Of a DNA stretch of 64,000 nt, positions 38,700-46,798 are shown piece after piece. How positions within the stretch are numbered: position 1 is the stretch's first letter; each line of letters opens with the position of its first letter. A program made the translations under genes and the position numbers. Source of the DNA: Anabaena sp. PCC 7108 (GTDB lineage Bacteria > Cyanobacteriota > Cyanobacteriia > Cyanobacteriales > Nostocaceae); assembly GCF_000332135.1 (NCBI RefSeq), contig NZ_KB235896.1, positions 1,809,403 through 1,873,402 of the forward strand, written 5' to 3'. The notes beneath the pieces are model-generated. The model had not been told where the DNA came from and ran no database searches. It was given only the letters and a program-made list of their open reading frames with translations.

Positions 38700-39047
38700 A
38701 TGTCATCCTGGACAAAGGATTATAGCGATCCTGATCAGCAGTTTGAACGTTTAAATGGTAGTGTGGGTGGATTTTTATTAAAACATAAGTCTACTGGTGG
38801 CTGTCTCAATGCTCGTTATCTTTCTAATAATTCACAAATGAATGTTTGGAGTCCTTGTGCTGCGAATGATCCTGATCAAAATTGGATTTTTCCCGATTTA
38901 GGTAATGGCTTTTTTCATATCAAACGGGCAGGTACTAGACCGGATCAAAATTACTGTGTTGATATGCCATACCGTAAAGATGGAGGACGCATCCACATGA
39001 TTCAATGTGATCCTAATAATGGTAATCAACGTTGGCGATCTAACTAA
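38700..39047 (+). CDS. Ricin-type beta-trefoil lectin domain fragment
   Basis: The frame from ATG 38700 encodes 115 residues. These include SVGGFLLKHKSTGGCLNARY, NVWSPCAANDPDQNWIFPDL, YCVDMPYRKDGGRIHMIQCD and a final GNQRWRSN, which is the QxW-type pattern of ricin-B/beta-trefoil carbohydrate-binding domains. The frame stays open upstream to 38571 and reads GGTTPPPPVGLKTYFIDNFA, a typical Pro-rich linker, so the original protein was longer and its 5' part is lost. No signal peptide remains. It is likely a truncated gene, although the short protein could be translated. Confidence 0.6.
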   Translation: MSSWTKDYSDPDQQFERLNGSVGGFLLKHKSTGGCLNARYLSNNSQMNVWSPCAANDPDQNWIFPDLGNGFFHIKRAGTRPDQNYCVDMPYRKDGGRIHMIQCDPNNGNQRWRSN

Positions 39048-39078
39048 TTGAATGATTGCTAAATTTTTTTATTTTTAG

Positions 39079-39099
39079 GGGTTTAGCATTGCTAAACCC
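39079..39099. repeat. 21-bp palindrome GGGTTTAGCATTGCTAAACCC (copy 2)
   Basis: Identical to the copy at 14886. It sits 31 bp after the ricin-domain stop codon in T-rich sequence and could terminate transcription. Confidence 0.7.
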
Positions 39100-39132
39100 T
39101 TATTTCACAAATAAATAGGCTAAATAAAAATT

Positions 39133-39675
39133 ATGAGCCAAATAAATAAATGGTATTTTTTTCTAATTTATCTATTATTTTCTAATATATACCCTTCTAT
39201 TTCTTTAGCGGCCGGAGGTGGAAATCCTATTGTATCCCCTGAATCCAATACGACACCAACTCCTGATACAGCCAATACTAATGTACCAACAAACACAAAT
39301 ACTACCGCAACTCCTTATACAGAAACTTCACCTTATTTAAACACAAATAATCAAAGTATTTCTGCTTTTAGTTCAAGTTTTAGTGGTTATAGTTCCTATA
39401 GTAATCAATGCGGTTTATCTATGTCCGGTGGCTATGTCAATAACGGTAATCAAGATAGTTATCAAATTTTAACTACTTTTAATACTAATCCCTGTACTAA
39501 TCAAAGCAATTTAGAAAATATCAGACAAAAACATGAAACTAGCAGAGAAGTAATTAGAGCAAACGCTACTATTATAACTGTCTGTATTAATGCTAGATCA
39601 GAAGCAGTAAAAAATAGAATCAATCCAGATACTATTTGCAAACTTAATGATTTTCAAATGCCAAGAACTCCTTAA
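39133..39675 (+). CDS. Secreted Thr/Asn/Ser-rich protein
   Basis: This 180-residue protein has a clear signal peptide (MSQINKWYFFLIYLLFSNIY, then PSISLAA). A low-complexity Thr/Pro/Asn region (TPTPDTANTNVPTNTNTTAT) and a Ser/Tyr-rich stretch (SAFSSSFSGYSSYSNQCGLS) follow, then a C-terminal helical part with four cysteines overall. No family is recognised. It starts at ATG 39133. It is followed on the same strand by two small membrane proteins, so the three may be one unit for a surface structure (inference). Confidence 0.65.
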   Translation: MSQINKWYFFLIYLLFSNIYPSISLAAGGGNPIVSPESNTTPTPDTANTNVPTNTNTTATPYTETSPYLNTNNQSISAFSSSFSGYSSYSNQCGLSMSGGYVNNGNQDSYQILTTFNTNPCTNQSNLENIRQKHETSREVIRANATIITVCINARSEAVKNRINPDTICKLNDFQMPRTP

Positions 39676-39695
39676 TTTTTCGTTAGTCCACGCAG

Positions 39696-39881
39696 GTGAA
39701 ATTGGCTTATTTAGTAGTAATATTCGTATTAGCAAATTATATCTTATATTATATTCGCATAAAACTTTTAAGACAACCTCTTAGAAACCTCACCCGCAAG
39801 CAAGGAGAGGGCTATGATCGAATCACAATCTTTTTGCCCTATATGACCGTAAAGACAAAATTATCTGATTACCATGACTAA
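39696..39881 (+). CDS. Possible small membrane protein (61 residues, GTG start)
   Basis: GTG 39696 opens MKLAYLVVIFVLANYILYYI, a single transmembrane helix, then a basic tail (KLLRQPLRNLTRKQGEGYDR). The tail overlaps sequence resembling a dispersed repeat (CTCACCCGCAAGCAAGGAGAGG). The frame overlaps the next start by 8 bp. It may be a real small protein or a chance frame. Confidence 0.35.
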   Translation: MKLAYLVVIFVLANYILYYIRIKLLRQPLRNLTRKQGEGYDRITIFLPYMTVKTKLSDYHD

Positions 39882-40128
39882 AAAACGCATCCTAATTTGT
39901 ACTTGTTTAGCGTTATCTTCTGGCTTGTTTGGTGGTTACATTGGTGGACAAATTACCTCAATGCTACACAATCAAAAATGCCAAAATCAAGCTTGGGGCT
40001 GGCAACAAATGTGTAATGCTTGGGTAACACCAAAAGCAATATGGCAGGGTAGCACAGCCGGAATTTGGACAGGTACAATATTAGGAGCGTTTGTTGGCGG
40101 TTCAGTAACACGCAAATCCAGTCATTAG
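39874..40128 (+). CDS. Small glycine-rich membrane protein
   Basis: The product has 84 residues with two hydrophobic glycine-rich segments: ILICTCLALSSGLFGGYIGG near the N-terminus and WTGTILGAFVGGSVTRKSSH at the C-terminus. Between them is a Trp/Gln-rich loop with two Cys (NQKCQNQAWGWQQMCNAW). It has a glycine-zipper-like helical hairpin. No family is recognised. It starts at ATG 39874. It is convergent with the next gene, with a 5-bp gap. Confidence 0.55.
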   Translation: MTKKRILICTCLALSSGLFGGYIGGQITSMLHNQKCQNQAWGWQQMCNAWVTPKAIWQGSTAGIWTGTILGAFVGGSVTRKSSH

Positions 40129-40133
40129 TCAAT

Positions 40134-40520
40134 TCAACTATCAGTTGAGGTCGGAGAAGATTGTAAATTACTTAAAGATTGCCAACTGTTAGTGCTAGTA
40201 TCAAAACAGCGCCAATATCCTTTACGTTCGTCTTTATAGCAAAATAAGGTGCGATCTTGATCATCAAAATTATCAGTTAGAAAGTATACCATTCCCCGAA
40301 ACGGATAAGTTTTACGACTCAGGCGTTTTGCTACAGCGTGATTCGGACATTCAACGATAAATACTGATTCTCCATTGATATCAGCCAAGGAGAAAATACA
40401 CATCCGCAAAATTGCTCTTAGCCAACTTTCAGAATTCTCGAAATAATCATCGATAATCTTGTTAGTCAGCGCTTGTTCGAGGCTGCGGTCTTTGTTACGA
40501 GGAGTGTGGGCTTCAGACAT
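40134..40520 (-). CDS. Conserved hypothetical protein (128 residues)
   Basis: This soluble protein has RSLEQALTNKIIDDYFENSE, SLADINGESVFIVECPNHAV, and an aromatic-rich C-terminal half (MVYFLTDNFDDQDRTLFCYK). It looks like a well-folded alpha/beta domain, and I suspect it is conserved in filamentous cyanobacteria, but I cannot name it. It starts at ATG 40520; the divergent DUF4090-like gene begins 157 bp away. Confidence 0.55.
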   Translation of the reverse strand: MSEAHTPRNKDRSLEQALTNKIIDDYFENSESWLRAILRMCIFSLADINGESVFIVECPNHAVAKRLSRKTYPFRGMVYFLTDNFDDQDRTLFCYKDERKGYWRCFDTSTNSWQSLSNLQSSPTSTDS

Positions 40521-40677
40521 AGCATCACCTAAAATGGCTACACCGCTGGTTAGAGATTAAACTAAAATTTCCAAAACTGACAAGTCTAGATTCACAAAGC
40601 TCATCAGTCAAGCAACACAGCCAGAGGTGGCAGAAAGACTGGTACAGTATACTTAATATCCCTAAGAGCTAATTGCC

Positions 40678-40965
40678 ATGACTACTGAAACTACCACAGG
40701 TGCTGATGCTATTGATGTAGCGATCGCACGAGGAATTGATTTTGACGGTTCTCCCATTCCCGAAGCTAAATTAGAATTATACAGCCAAGTTATGGGACTG
40801 GAAGCAGGTAGACAGCGTAGTGGCGTATCCAATACCATGCGTTCCCGAATCGTCCGCATTGGTGCAAAACACATTCCCCAAGCAGAACTAGACCAAAAAC
40901 TTGTTAATGCTGGTTTTGCACCTCTCAAAGAAAAAGAAATTGCCTTCTTCTACGGCGGTAAATAA
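40678..40965 (+). CDS. Small conserved cyanobacterial protein (DUF4090-like)
   Basis: This 95-residue soluble protein reads GADAIDVAIARGIDFDGSPI, PEAKLELYSQVMGLEAGRQR, SGVSNTMRSRIVRIGAKHIP and QKLVNAGFAPLKEKEIAFFY. It is highly regular and looks strongly conserved; from memory it matches DUF4090, a cyanobacteria-only family of unknown function. It starts at ATG 40678. Confidence 0.75.
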   Translation: MTTETTTGADAIDVAIARGIDFDGSPIPEAKLELYSQVMGLEAGRQRSGVSNTMRSRIVRIGAKHIPQAELDQKLVNAGFAPLKEKEIAFFYGGK

Positions 40966-40993
40966 GATCGGGAAAACTCCCAGCGTCTTTACC

Positions 40994-42439
40994 TCATTTT
41001 TTTAAAGTTCTCACCGTTAAAACCTGGGGTGGAGTGGAATCGGGTGGATAAATCAAATCTAGCTGCACCATGCGCCTCATTCCAGGTTGTAACACAATTT
41101 CTGTCAAAGGTTCCAACACTTGACCAGTGCGATGCCATAAATGCACATAACGCGTCTTTAGTTTCCCTTGCTCATCAGTATAACGCGATCGCACTGTCCC
41201 CCGAAAGAAAGGAAAATCTAAAGATGGTTTTCGGAAGCGGACACCACCCTGAGCTAATTTGTCTTCTTTTAATGGTGTTTCTAAAGTTACGGAAATAGTT
41301 TGAGCTTTAACAGTGTTATTACTTAAAGGCAAACTGAGATTATATTCTACGCCATAATTTCCATGTGCTTCATAAGCTGTATCTGTATAACGTACCAACA
41401 TCTTCGCTGTTTGATTTTGTTCAGTACCCAATCTACCACCACGTAAACTAGCGATAGGATAGGAAATTGCTTGACCTGGTTCGGGAATCGTGAAAATGTC
41501 CGTTTTCGGACTATCTACTAATTTTGCTTCCCAGCGCGAACCTTGAGAAACACCCGCTACACGTCCATAAATTAATTGACCCCCTTTAGCATCTGGTGGT
41601 GTAGGAATTTTATCTCTTGGTCCAGCAAAATTACCGTTATTTAGTAAATCTTGCCATTCCGCCATAGTTGGCGCACGGTCAGAACCATCAGCATTTTTCT
41701 TAGCATACATTGCTAAACTAGCTGTATAAACTTTCCTATTACTACGCAACCGGAAAAAACTAGACCGACCATTGACAGGTTTTTCTAAATTTCGCACCGG
41801 AATAGGATGATTTAGCAACATCCGACTTTTTCCCGCAGGAATTACCAATTTAGCCGGAAAATCAGCTTGACGAACTCCCCGTAGCACATCAGCCACCGCC
41901 CTAGCACCTGGGCCTGAGAACACTTTACCATCATTATTTTCAATGTATGGAGCTAAAGTTACAAAAGGCGCATCTTGCATTAAATAACTCGCACCCTGTA
42001 ACACATCTACCGTTACAGATTTTTTACCAGGATTATGCAAAATTATACCCAGGTAAAGAGTTTGCAAATCCTTGGGAGTGTGGCTATAGTGGTGAGCAAA
42101 TAAATCAAACCGTCCTTGAAAGGGAAAATTCAGATGTGCTGCTGGAACTTTTTTCCCATTTGCTGGAAAGGTAGAAAGTAAAACGCCTTCAGTTTTCACC
42201 CATTCTGGACTATTACTGTTAAACACAGGAATGGTATCTAATTTCCCTGGTAAAGCACGCACTTCTCCAGCGATGATAATTTCTTGAGGTGCTGGTTTAG
42301 GTAAAGTTTGAGCATTTGCTAAGTTTTCGGTATGATTAGCGTTGAATGTTGTACATCCAATGCTTTGAGTAACAGCAAGTCCTGATAAAAGTATGAATAG
42401 AGTTGCAGGTATTTTATTTTTTGGCTGTGGAACTGGCAT
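40994..42439 (-). CDS. DUF3370 lipoprotein-like protein
   Basis: This 481-residue exported protein has an N-terminal hydrophobic segment with a lipobox-like Cys (ATLFILLSGLAVTQSIGCTT). The body matches the cyanobacterial DUF3370 family: EVRALPGKLDTIPVFNSNSP, EGVLLSTFPANGKKVPAAHL, FAHHYSHTPKDLQTLYLGII and ASYLMQDAPFVTLAPYIEN. Beta-rich segments and a Pro-containing C-terminus follow (LIYPPDSTPPQVLTVRTL). Function is unknown; the location is probably periplasm or cell surface. It starts at ATG 42439. Confidence 0.85.
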   Translation of the reverse strand: MPVPQPKNKIPATLFILLSGLAVTQSIGCTTFNANHTENLANAQTLPKPAPQEIIIAGEVRALPGKLDTIPVFNSNSPEWVKTEGVLLSTFPANGKKVPAAHLNFPFQGRFDLFAHHYSHTPKDLQTLYLGIILHNPGKKSVTVDVLQGASYLMQDAPFVTLAPYIENNDGKVFSGPGARAVADVLRGVRQADFPAKLVIPAGKSRMLLNHPIPVRNLEKPVNGRSSFFRLRSNRKVYTASLAMYAKKNADGSDRAPTMAEWQDLLNNGNFAGPRDKIPTPPDAKGGQLIYGRVAGVSQGSRWEAKLVDSPKTDIFTIPEPGQAISYPIASLRGGRLGTEQNQTAKMLVRYTDTAYEAHGNYGVEYNLSLPLSNNTVKAQTISVTLETPLKEDKLAQGGVRFRKPSLDFPFFRGTVRSRYTDEQGKLKTRYVHLWHRTGQVLEPLTEIVLQPGMRRMVQLDLIYPPDSTPPQVLTVRTLKK

Positions 42440-42757
42440 AATGCTTTTTTGAAGAAAGATGTATTCTCAAAGATGAACAATTTTAATTACAGATTCCTCG
42501 TAGCATATTTCTGATACCAGTTATTCTTTTTTAGAAAATAAGCTGTCGCGCATTTAAATTGTTGTTTGAGACAAGGAAACTCTTAACAGGGAACAGGGAA
42601 CAGATAAGAGTTTGATGGCTTATTTTCTCACTTCACTAAATCCAATTTAGCTGCGTATTAGCTTATCTGGCATACTGACAATTACTACTCTACTATTATT
42701 AATAGTTATGGGATAAATTTGAAGTAACCTGGAAATTTCGACTCAGGAGTTAAATTG
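42440..42757. other. Intergenic region before the RelE-like pair
   Basis: No gene and no antitoxin-like frame is visible. It contains a short direct repeat of GGGAACAG near 42591-42606, also seen at 29464 and 55323-55356. AGGAG at 42745-42749 is the ribosome binding site of the following gene. Confidence 0.45.
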
Positions 42758-43147
42758 ATGGATATACTCATTGAATCGACCAAGGATTTTGAGAAAGATT
42801 TAGAACAATTTACCGATACGGAGAAGTTTAGAATTATTAAAGAAATGAATTGCTATTTTGAACTTTTGTCATCTGAAAACAATTCTTTTTACCAAAATAG
42901 CGAACAACTTAGAAATATAAAACTTAATCACTCCTATGATTCCACGATATATTCTCTTAAAATTAATGATACACAAAGAATAATTTTAACTATTGATGAT
43001 GATCCAATTTTTGGTTGTATATTAGTCACTTTATTTAGAATAGTTAATGCAGAAGATGCACAAAAGGCATATAACGCTATTGCAGAGTTTATTTATCAAG
43101 ATTTTACAGTAGATGAAAATCTAGAAGTTAAAGTTACTTCTTTCTAA
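42758..43147 (+). CDS. RelE/ParE-fold protein, first of an overlapping pair
   Basis: This 129-residue protein has an N-terminal helical part (STKDFEKDLEQFTDTEKFRI) and then a RelE-like beta core: LRNIKLNHSYDSTIYSLKIN, DTQRIILTIDDDPIFGCILV and TLFRIVNAEDAQKAYNAIAE. RelE-family toxins cut mRNA on the ribosome. Which side chains would be catalytic is unclear, and some family members are inactive. ATG 42758 is 9 bp after AGGAG. Its stop TAA shares its last A with the ATG of the next gene (TAATG), so translation is coupled. No DNA-binding antitoxin gene is adjacent. Confidence 0.6.
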   Translation: MDILIESTKDFEKDLEQFTDTEKFRIIKEMNCYFELLSSENNSFYQNSEQLRNIKLNHSYDSTIYSLKINDTQRIILTIDDDPIFGCILVTLFRIVNAEDAQKAYNAIAEFIYQDFTVDENLEVKVTSF

Positions 43148-43479
43148 TGCCACAAATTAAACCTCTTCTAGATGAATATGGCGTTATCTATGAAGCAATG
43201 AAGATTTTGCCAGAGGATTTAAAAATTGATTTTCTCGAAGCTTTAGCGGAATTAGAAGATAATGAATGTCACAGAACGCGAACGTTTCCCAAAACGAGAT
43301 TACATAAAGTAACGGGTATTAAACAAGCAATATACCGTGCTGATATTGATAAAATCTCTGGGTGGCGTATTCATTTGCAATATATTGAGGGTAGAATTCA
43401 TCTCAAAGATATTATTGGTGGACAACATCATGATAATGTCATTGAGGTAATTAAACTTAAAAAAGATCGATATGATTAA
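43147..43479 (+). CDS. RelE-like protein, second of the overlapping pair
   Basis: This 110-residue protein has a helical N-terminus (YEAMKILPEDLKIDFLEALA) and a core KTRLHKVTGIKQAIYRADID, SGWRIHLQYIEGRIHLKDII, GGQHHDNVIEVIKLKKDRYD. This follows the RelE/HigB beta-sheet order, with Lys, Arg and a late His-His. The start overlaps the upstream stop by one base. It ends exactly where a 7-bp tandem repeat begins, so its 3' flank is unstable sequence. Either protein could be the toxin and the other its inhibitor; this is inference. Confidence 0.55.
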   Translation: MPQIKPLLDEYGVIYEAMKILPEDLKIDFLEALAELEDNECHRTRTFPKTRLHKVTGIKQAIYRADIDKISGWRIHLQYIEGRIHLKDIIGGQHHDNVIEVIKLKKDRYD

Positions 43480-43547
43480 TTCGTAATTCGTAATTCGTAA
43501 TTCGTAATTCGTAATTCGTAATTCGTAATTCGTAATTCGTAATTCGT
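43478..43547. repeat. Tandem repeat (AATTCGT) x 10
   Basis: Ten perfect copies of the 7-bp unit AATTCGT, starting in the stop codon of the RelE-like gene. The heptamer array is prone to slippage and should vary between strains. Confidence 0.95.
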
Positions 43548-43793
43548 CATTTAGTTTTGTAAAAGAGATTTAGAAACCGCTACAAAACTTGCTGCTTGTT
43601 AGACCATTTCCTTATGAGGCTGCGCTGAATTTTGTAACCTTGTCTTTTCCTCCTCTGTGTTCTCTGTGCCTCCGTGGTATGGCTAACGCCACGCTTCGCG
43701 AACGTTCCTTTCTAAATTTGGCGCATCTTTATACAGAATTGGCATTAGTTGCAGAGGAATTAAAGTCCAGAATTAATTAGTTAATTAACAACA
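43548..43793. repeat. Intergenic dispersed repeat with an internal palindromic insertion
   Basis: Around 43649-43720 the sequence follows the common CCTCTGTGTTCTCTGTGCCTCCGTGG-type repeat, interrupted by GGCTAACGCCACGCTTCGCGAACG, a GC-rich palindromic piece also present at about 46824. Short frames here are repeat-derived; I see no gene. Confidence 0.5.
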
Positions 43794-44354
43794 TTATCCT
43801 AGAACATTATCAACATTTAATTTAATTTCTGGAAATATTTGTAAATCTAGAATATCACCACGCTGAAAAGTTTTAATTTCGCTATAACCATTTGCGCTAG
43901 GATAGCGATAAACTGTAATTACTTGTTCTTCAATATCGACTAACCAAATTTCCGAAATTCCGCTACTCGCATAAAGAGGAATTTTAACTTCTCTGTCATA
44001 TTCAATGCTACTATCTGCAACTTCAACTAACAGTAATATATCTTCTGGTTGCGGGTGTCCAGCTTCATAAAAATCTGCACGGAGTTTGAGTAATGCTATG
44101 TCTGGTTGCGGTTCTGAAAGATTATTTAAGATAATGGGATTTTGTACAGCAACTATTACCTTGTTAGCCAGTAATTGTGAAAAAAGAGAATTTAAACGAT
44201 TTACACAAGCAGTATGTCTTGTTCCAATTGGTGACATTTCAATAATTTCTCCATTAATTAATTCTACTCTGTCATCTTCTTTCAAAATGCCAGCTTTATT
44301 CATTTGGTGGTACTGAGAAATGTTAAAGCGTCGTTTGGCTAATTGTACAACCAT
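43794..44354 (-). CDS. Uma2 family (DUF820) nuclease-fold protein
   Basis: This 186-residue protein has FNISQYHQMNKAGILKEDDR, VELINGEIIEMSPIGTRHTA, EPQPDIALLKLRADFYEAG and DILLLVEVADSSIEYDREVK, followed by PLYASSGISEIWLVDIEEQV. This is the standard Uma2 core with Asp and the E-x-D pair. It starts at ATG 44354. A MITE-like element lies directly upstream (44414). It is similar to the copy at 17132 but clearly diverged. Confidence 0.92.
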   Translation of the reverse strand: MVVQLAKRRFNISQYHQMNKAGILKEDDRVELINGEIIEMSPIGTRHTACVNRLNSLFSQLLANKVIVAVQNPIILNNLSEPQPDIALLKLRADFYEAGHPQPEDILLLVEVADSSIEYDREVKIPLYASSGISEIWLVDIEEQVITVYRYPSANGYSEIKTFQRGDILDLQIFPEIKLNVDNVLG

Positions 44355-44413
44355 GAGGAATCTCCTAGTTTGACTCTATAGCTTGACTATAGCAATCATA
44401 AATGAATTGTGAA

Positions 44414-44512
44414 CACATATTTTATAGTGGATGTTGGGTTACGAAGCGGTTTGGTGATTTATCTATGATCTTTATCAATTAATTATCGCGTCTAACCCAA
44501 CCTACAAAAGGT
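44414..44512. repeat. MITE-like element, GTAGGTTGGGTTA family (copy 2, inverted)
   Basis: The reverse complement of this stretch follows copy 1 (17818-17910) closely: GTAGGTTGGGTTAGA, AGATAAATCACCAAACCGC and ATCCACTATAA, with central differences. The ends are TAGTGGATGTTGGGTTA and TAACCCAACCTAC, an imperfect terminal inverted repeat. Confidence 0.7.
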
Positions 44513-44546
44513 TCGCAATCGCTGCAAATATTGCTATATTCTTACA

Positions 44547-44978
44547 TTACAAATAATCAAAAAAGACTTCTGGAACTAGTCTTAATTCTCCTGATTTAAA
44601 TTTAGAAATATCTATCCATAAAGCGCGGTGCTTACGTTCTGGCGTTTCCGAAAAAGTGAGACTTTCGATTTGGTAAAATTTGGCATCTGCAAAATCACAT
44701 TCGTAAAGTTGAATGATTTCATGTCCTTGTTTACCATCGAAAGTAAATAGGTTTTCTATACAATTCAAGTAGCGAATATTGGTTAAATCAGCTTGGATTT
44801 CTTCTTGGAACTCTCTTTCTAAAGCTACACGACTAGTTTCGCCGAATTCCACACCGCCACCTAAAGCCCGATAAAATGTTGATTGTTTTGTAGAGTCGTA
44901 ACCTTCAGATACAAATATTCTATCACTATCTCGAATTAGTGCTAGAACAATAACGCGAATTTGACCTTCTTTATTCAT
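44547..44978 (-). CDS. Nudix hydrolase
   Basis: This 143-residue protein has the Nudix box GGGVEFGETSRVALEREFQE followed by EIQAD (Gx5Ex7REUxEExGU pattern). Family members cleave nucleoside diphosphates linked to another moiety; the substrate is not predictable. It starts at ATG 44978, 8 bp after the DUF3531 gene stop on the same strand, so the two are likely cotranscribed. Confidence 0.93.
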   Translation of the reverse strand: MNKEGQIRVIVLALIRDSDRIFVSEGYDSTKQSTFYRALGGGVEFGETSRVALEREFQEEIQADLTNIRYLNCIENLFTFDGKQGHEIIQLYECDFADAKFYQIESLTFSETPERKHRALWIDISKFKSGELRLVPEVFFDYL

Positions 44979-44986
44979 TGTTTTGA

Positions 44987-45439
44987 CTAATTATCGTAAA
45001 TTGAGTAAGCGCGACTTTCACTATCTTCAACAGGCCAATCTGAGTTTTCGCCGCCGATATATAATTCTTCAATAGTGACGTATTCTTCACTTAACTGGGT
45101 GAGAGAATTGATTAAAATATCGAGTGCCATAGCATCACTGGTTCCTAAATCAAACCAACAACGTCCCCATTCTCCTTCATACTCAAACTCACCCATGTTG
45201 TGCATCAAAGATAGCAGACTTTTATCATAACCTTTGGTATCATAATTCAGATAACTGATATCAAATCCGGTATCTTGAACTTGGAGATTTTCGGCATTAA
45301 ATGCGCCTAATTTACCCAAATAAAACCAGGAATTAAAAACTTCTTCTATATATTGTTTTTCACGTTGTGAGGGTACAGTGCTAAATCGCAACCAAATCCA
45401 GACATCAAAAGCATTAAACTCGCGGAATTGAATGTTCAT
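44987..45439 (-). CDS. DUF3531 family protein
   Basis: This 150-residue soluble protein has MNIQFREFNAFDVWIWLRFS, REKQYIEEVFNSWFYLGKLG and AFNAENLQVQDTGFDISYLN, which match the DUF3531 family conserved in cyanobacteria and plastid-bearing eukaryotes. The C-terminus is acidic and aromatic. No biochemical role is known to me. It starts at ATG 45439 and is probably the first gene of a two-gene unit with the Nudix hydrolase. Confidence 0.85.
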   Translation of the reverse strand: MNIQFREFNAFDVWIWLRFSTVPSQREKQYIEEVFNSWFYLGKLGAFNAENLQVQDTGFDISYLNYDTKGYDKSLLSLMHNMGEFEYEGEWGRCWFDLGTSDAMALDILINSLTQLSEEYVTIEELYIGGENSDWPVEDSESRAYSIYDN

Positions 45440-45714
45440 CTTGGTAACTAGTAAAACTGAATAAAAGAAAAGTTAGTAGTCAGGGCTTTAGCCCTATCAA
45501 ACCTAGCAAAAGAGCGAGAAATCGCTCACTACGACCAAAATTTTATCTGACATTTAATTCTATCTACCTGACTTGAAAATAAGACCCCACCCCTAACCCC
45601 TGCAAGCGAGGAGGGGAATAAGAAGTTGTTTTTCATGTGTTCTCGTGTACGCAGTTCATGATGGTTACTTAATGAGTAATTGCTAATTATGAATTACTTA
45701 TGAATTACGAATTA
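45440..45714. other. Intergenic region with several dispersed palindromes
   Basis: It contains AGGGCTTTAGCCCT (near 45482), a GAGCGAGAAATCGCTC hairpin (near 45512) and an ACCCCACCCCTAACCCC...AGGAGGGG repeat (about 45584-45616). A similar inverted version of the last is near 59610-59655. No gene is seen. Confidence 0.5.
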
Positions 45715-46647
45715 TCATAAATTTCGCAAGCGTTGTGTAGCTTGTTTACGTTCGTATTCAATTTGTTTGACTAGACTAGCGGGGAGTTGGGATTTTTTGG
45801 TTAAGGCTTTATCAAAATTAGCGATCGCTTCCTTCATCAAATTCTGGCTTTTTTCATTTCTTCCCTGTTCTTGGAGGATTTGGGCTTTGAGGTAATAGAT
45901 TTCTGGGTTATCCGCAGTTGTTTTTAAGGCGCGATTGACATAATCTAAAGCTTGAGGGTATTGTTTCAAATCCCGGTAGGCTAAAGCAATACCCCGATTT
46001 ACCAAATACCCAGGGGCGGCATTTTTTTCTAGCCGTTCAATTGCTTGATCTGGGTTTGTAAAAGGTAAATTCACCGCCAACAATAAATCCATGTAGCCTC
46101 GGATTAAGTTTAACTCTGGATCATTGGGAGCGATCGCTTCGGCATTACCTAAATATTCATAGACTTTGCGTAAGCGACTCAATGCTTGTGAAGCACCATT
46201 GACAGTTCCTTCACGACTGATAATTACCGCACCTTCCAAAAAATTCCCGACAGCACTGTATAAATTACCACGTAATGGGTCACTACTAATCAACTTCTGC
46301 CCAGTTTCTAGAGTTTGACGACTGTAATTATTAAGACTAGTCCAATCTTGATTTCCATAAGCTAAAGATGCTTTCATCGCATAAGCTAGAGGTTCATCAG
46401 GTTCACTAGAAAGGGCTTTGTCCAGAAAATCGGCTGCTGCTGGATAATTTCCCTGTTGAAAAATCGCCTTAAAAGCAGCTTCTGTGCGATCGCCAATTTT
46501 ACGCGGTTCACTACTCCGAAACGGATCACCAGCCAAAGAAGGATTTACCCACAGATTTAGGGTAATAGCAGTAACAAAGGTCACTTTAGCAAGTACAGGA
46601 AATCGAAGCGAGGTTATTAATTGAGGAATAAAAAACTGTTTCAACAT
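45715..46647 (-). CDS. Exported TPR-repeat protein
   Basis: This 310-residue protein has an N-terminal signal or anchor (FPVLAKVTFVTAITLNLWVN then PSLAG). TPR helices follow: NYPAAADFLDKALSSEPDEP, AYAMKASLAYGNQDWTSLNN, LKQYPQALDYVNRALKTTAD and NPEIYYLKAQILQEQGRNEK. It resembles the cyanobacterial Sll0314-type TPR proteins in layout, though that assignment is uncertain. It is probably a periplasmic or membrane-bound scaffold. It starts at ATG 46647. Confidence 0.8.
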   Translation of the reverse strand: MLKQFFIPQLITSLRFPVLAKVTFVTAITLNLWVNPSLAGDPFRSSEPRKIGDRTEAAFKAIFQQGNYPAAADFLDKALSSEPDEPLAYAMKASLAYGNQDWTSLNNYSRQTLETGQKLISSDPLRGNLYSAVGNFLEGAVIISREGTVNGASQALSRLRKVYEYLGNAEAIAPNDPELNLIRGYMDLLLAVNLPFTNPDQAIERLEKNAAPGYLVNRGIALAYRDLKQYPQALDYVNRALKTTADNPEIYYLKAQILQEQGRNEKSQNLMKEAIANFDKALTKKSQLPASLVKQIEYERKQATQRLRNL

Positions 46648-46798
46648 AAAAATCCTCAGAATAATTGCGGTTAAAATTGTCTTATCTATTACTTAAAATG
46701 CAAAAAATAGTCAATTCTCAACTTAAGTTATTACCGTCAAAACTTTCGACACCCTTAAACACTAAGTTACTTAGTACAAGATGTCAGTTTTTCTGGTT

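Noticed and set aside
43478-43547. CRISPR-like array
   Set aside because: The 7-bp units are perfectly contiguous with no spacers, so it is a simple tandem repeat.
43589-43780. 63-residue frame after the heptamer array
   Set aside because: Encoded by dispersed repeats of the CCTCTGTGTTCTCTG type; no independent evidence of coding.
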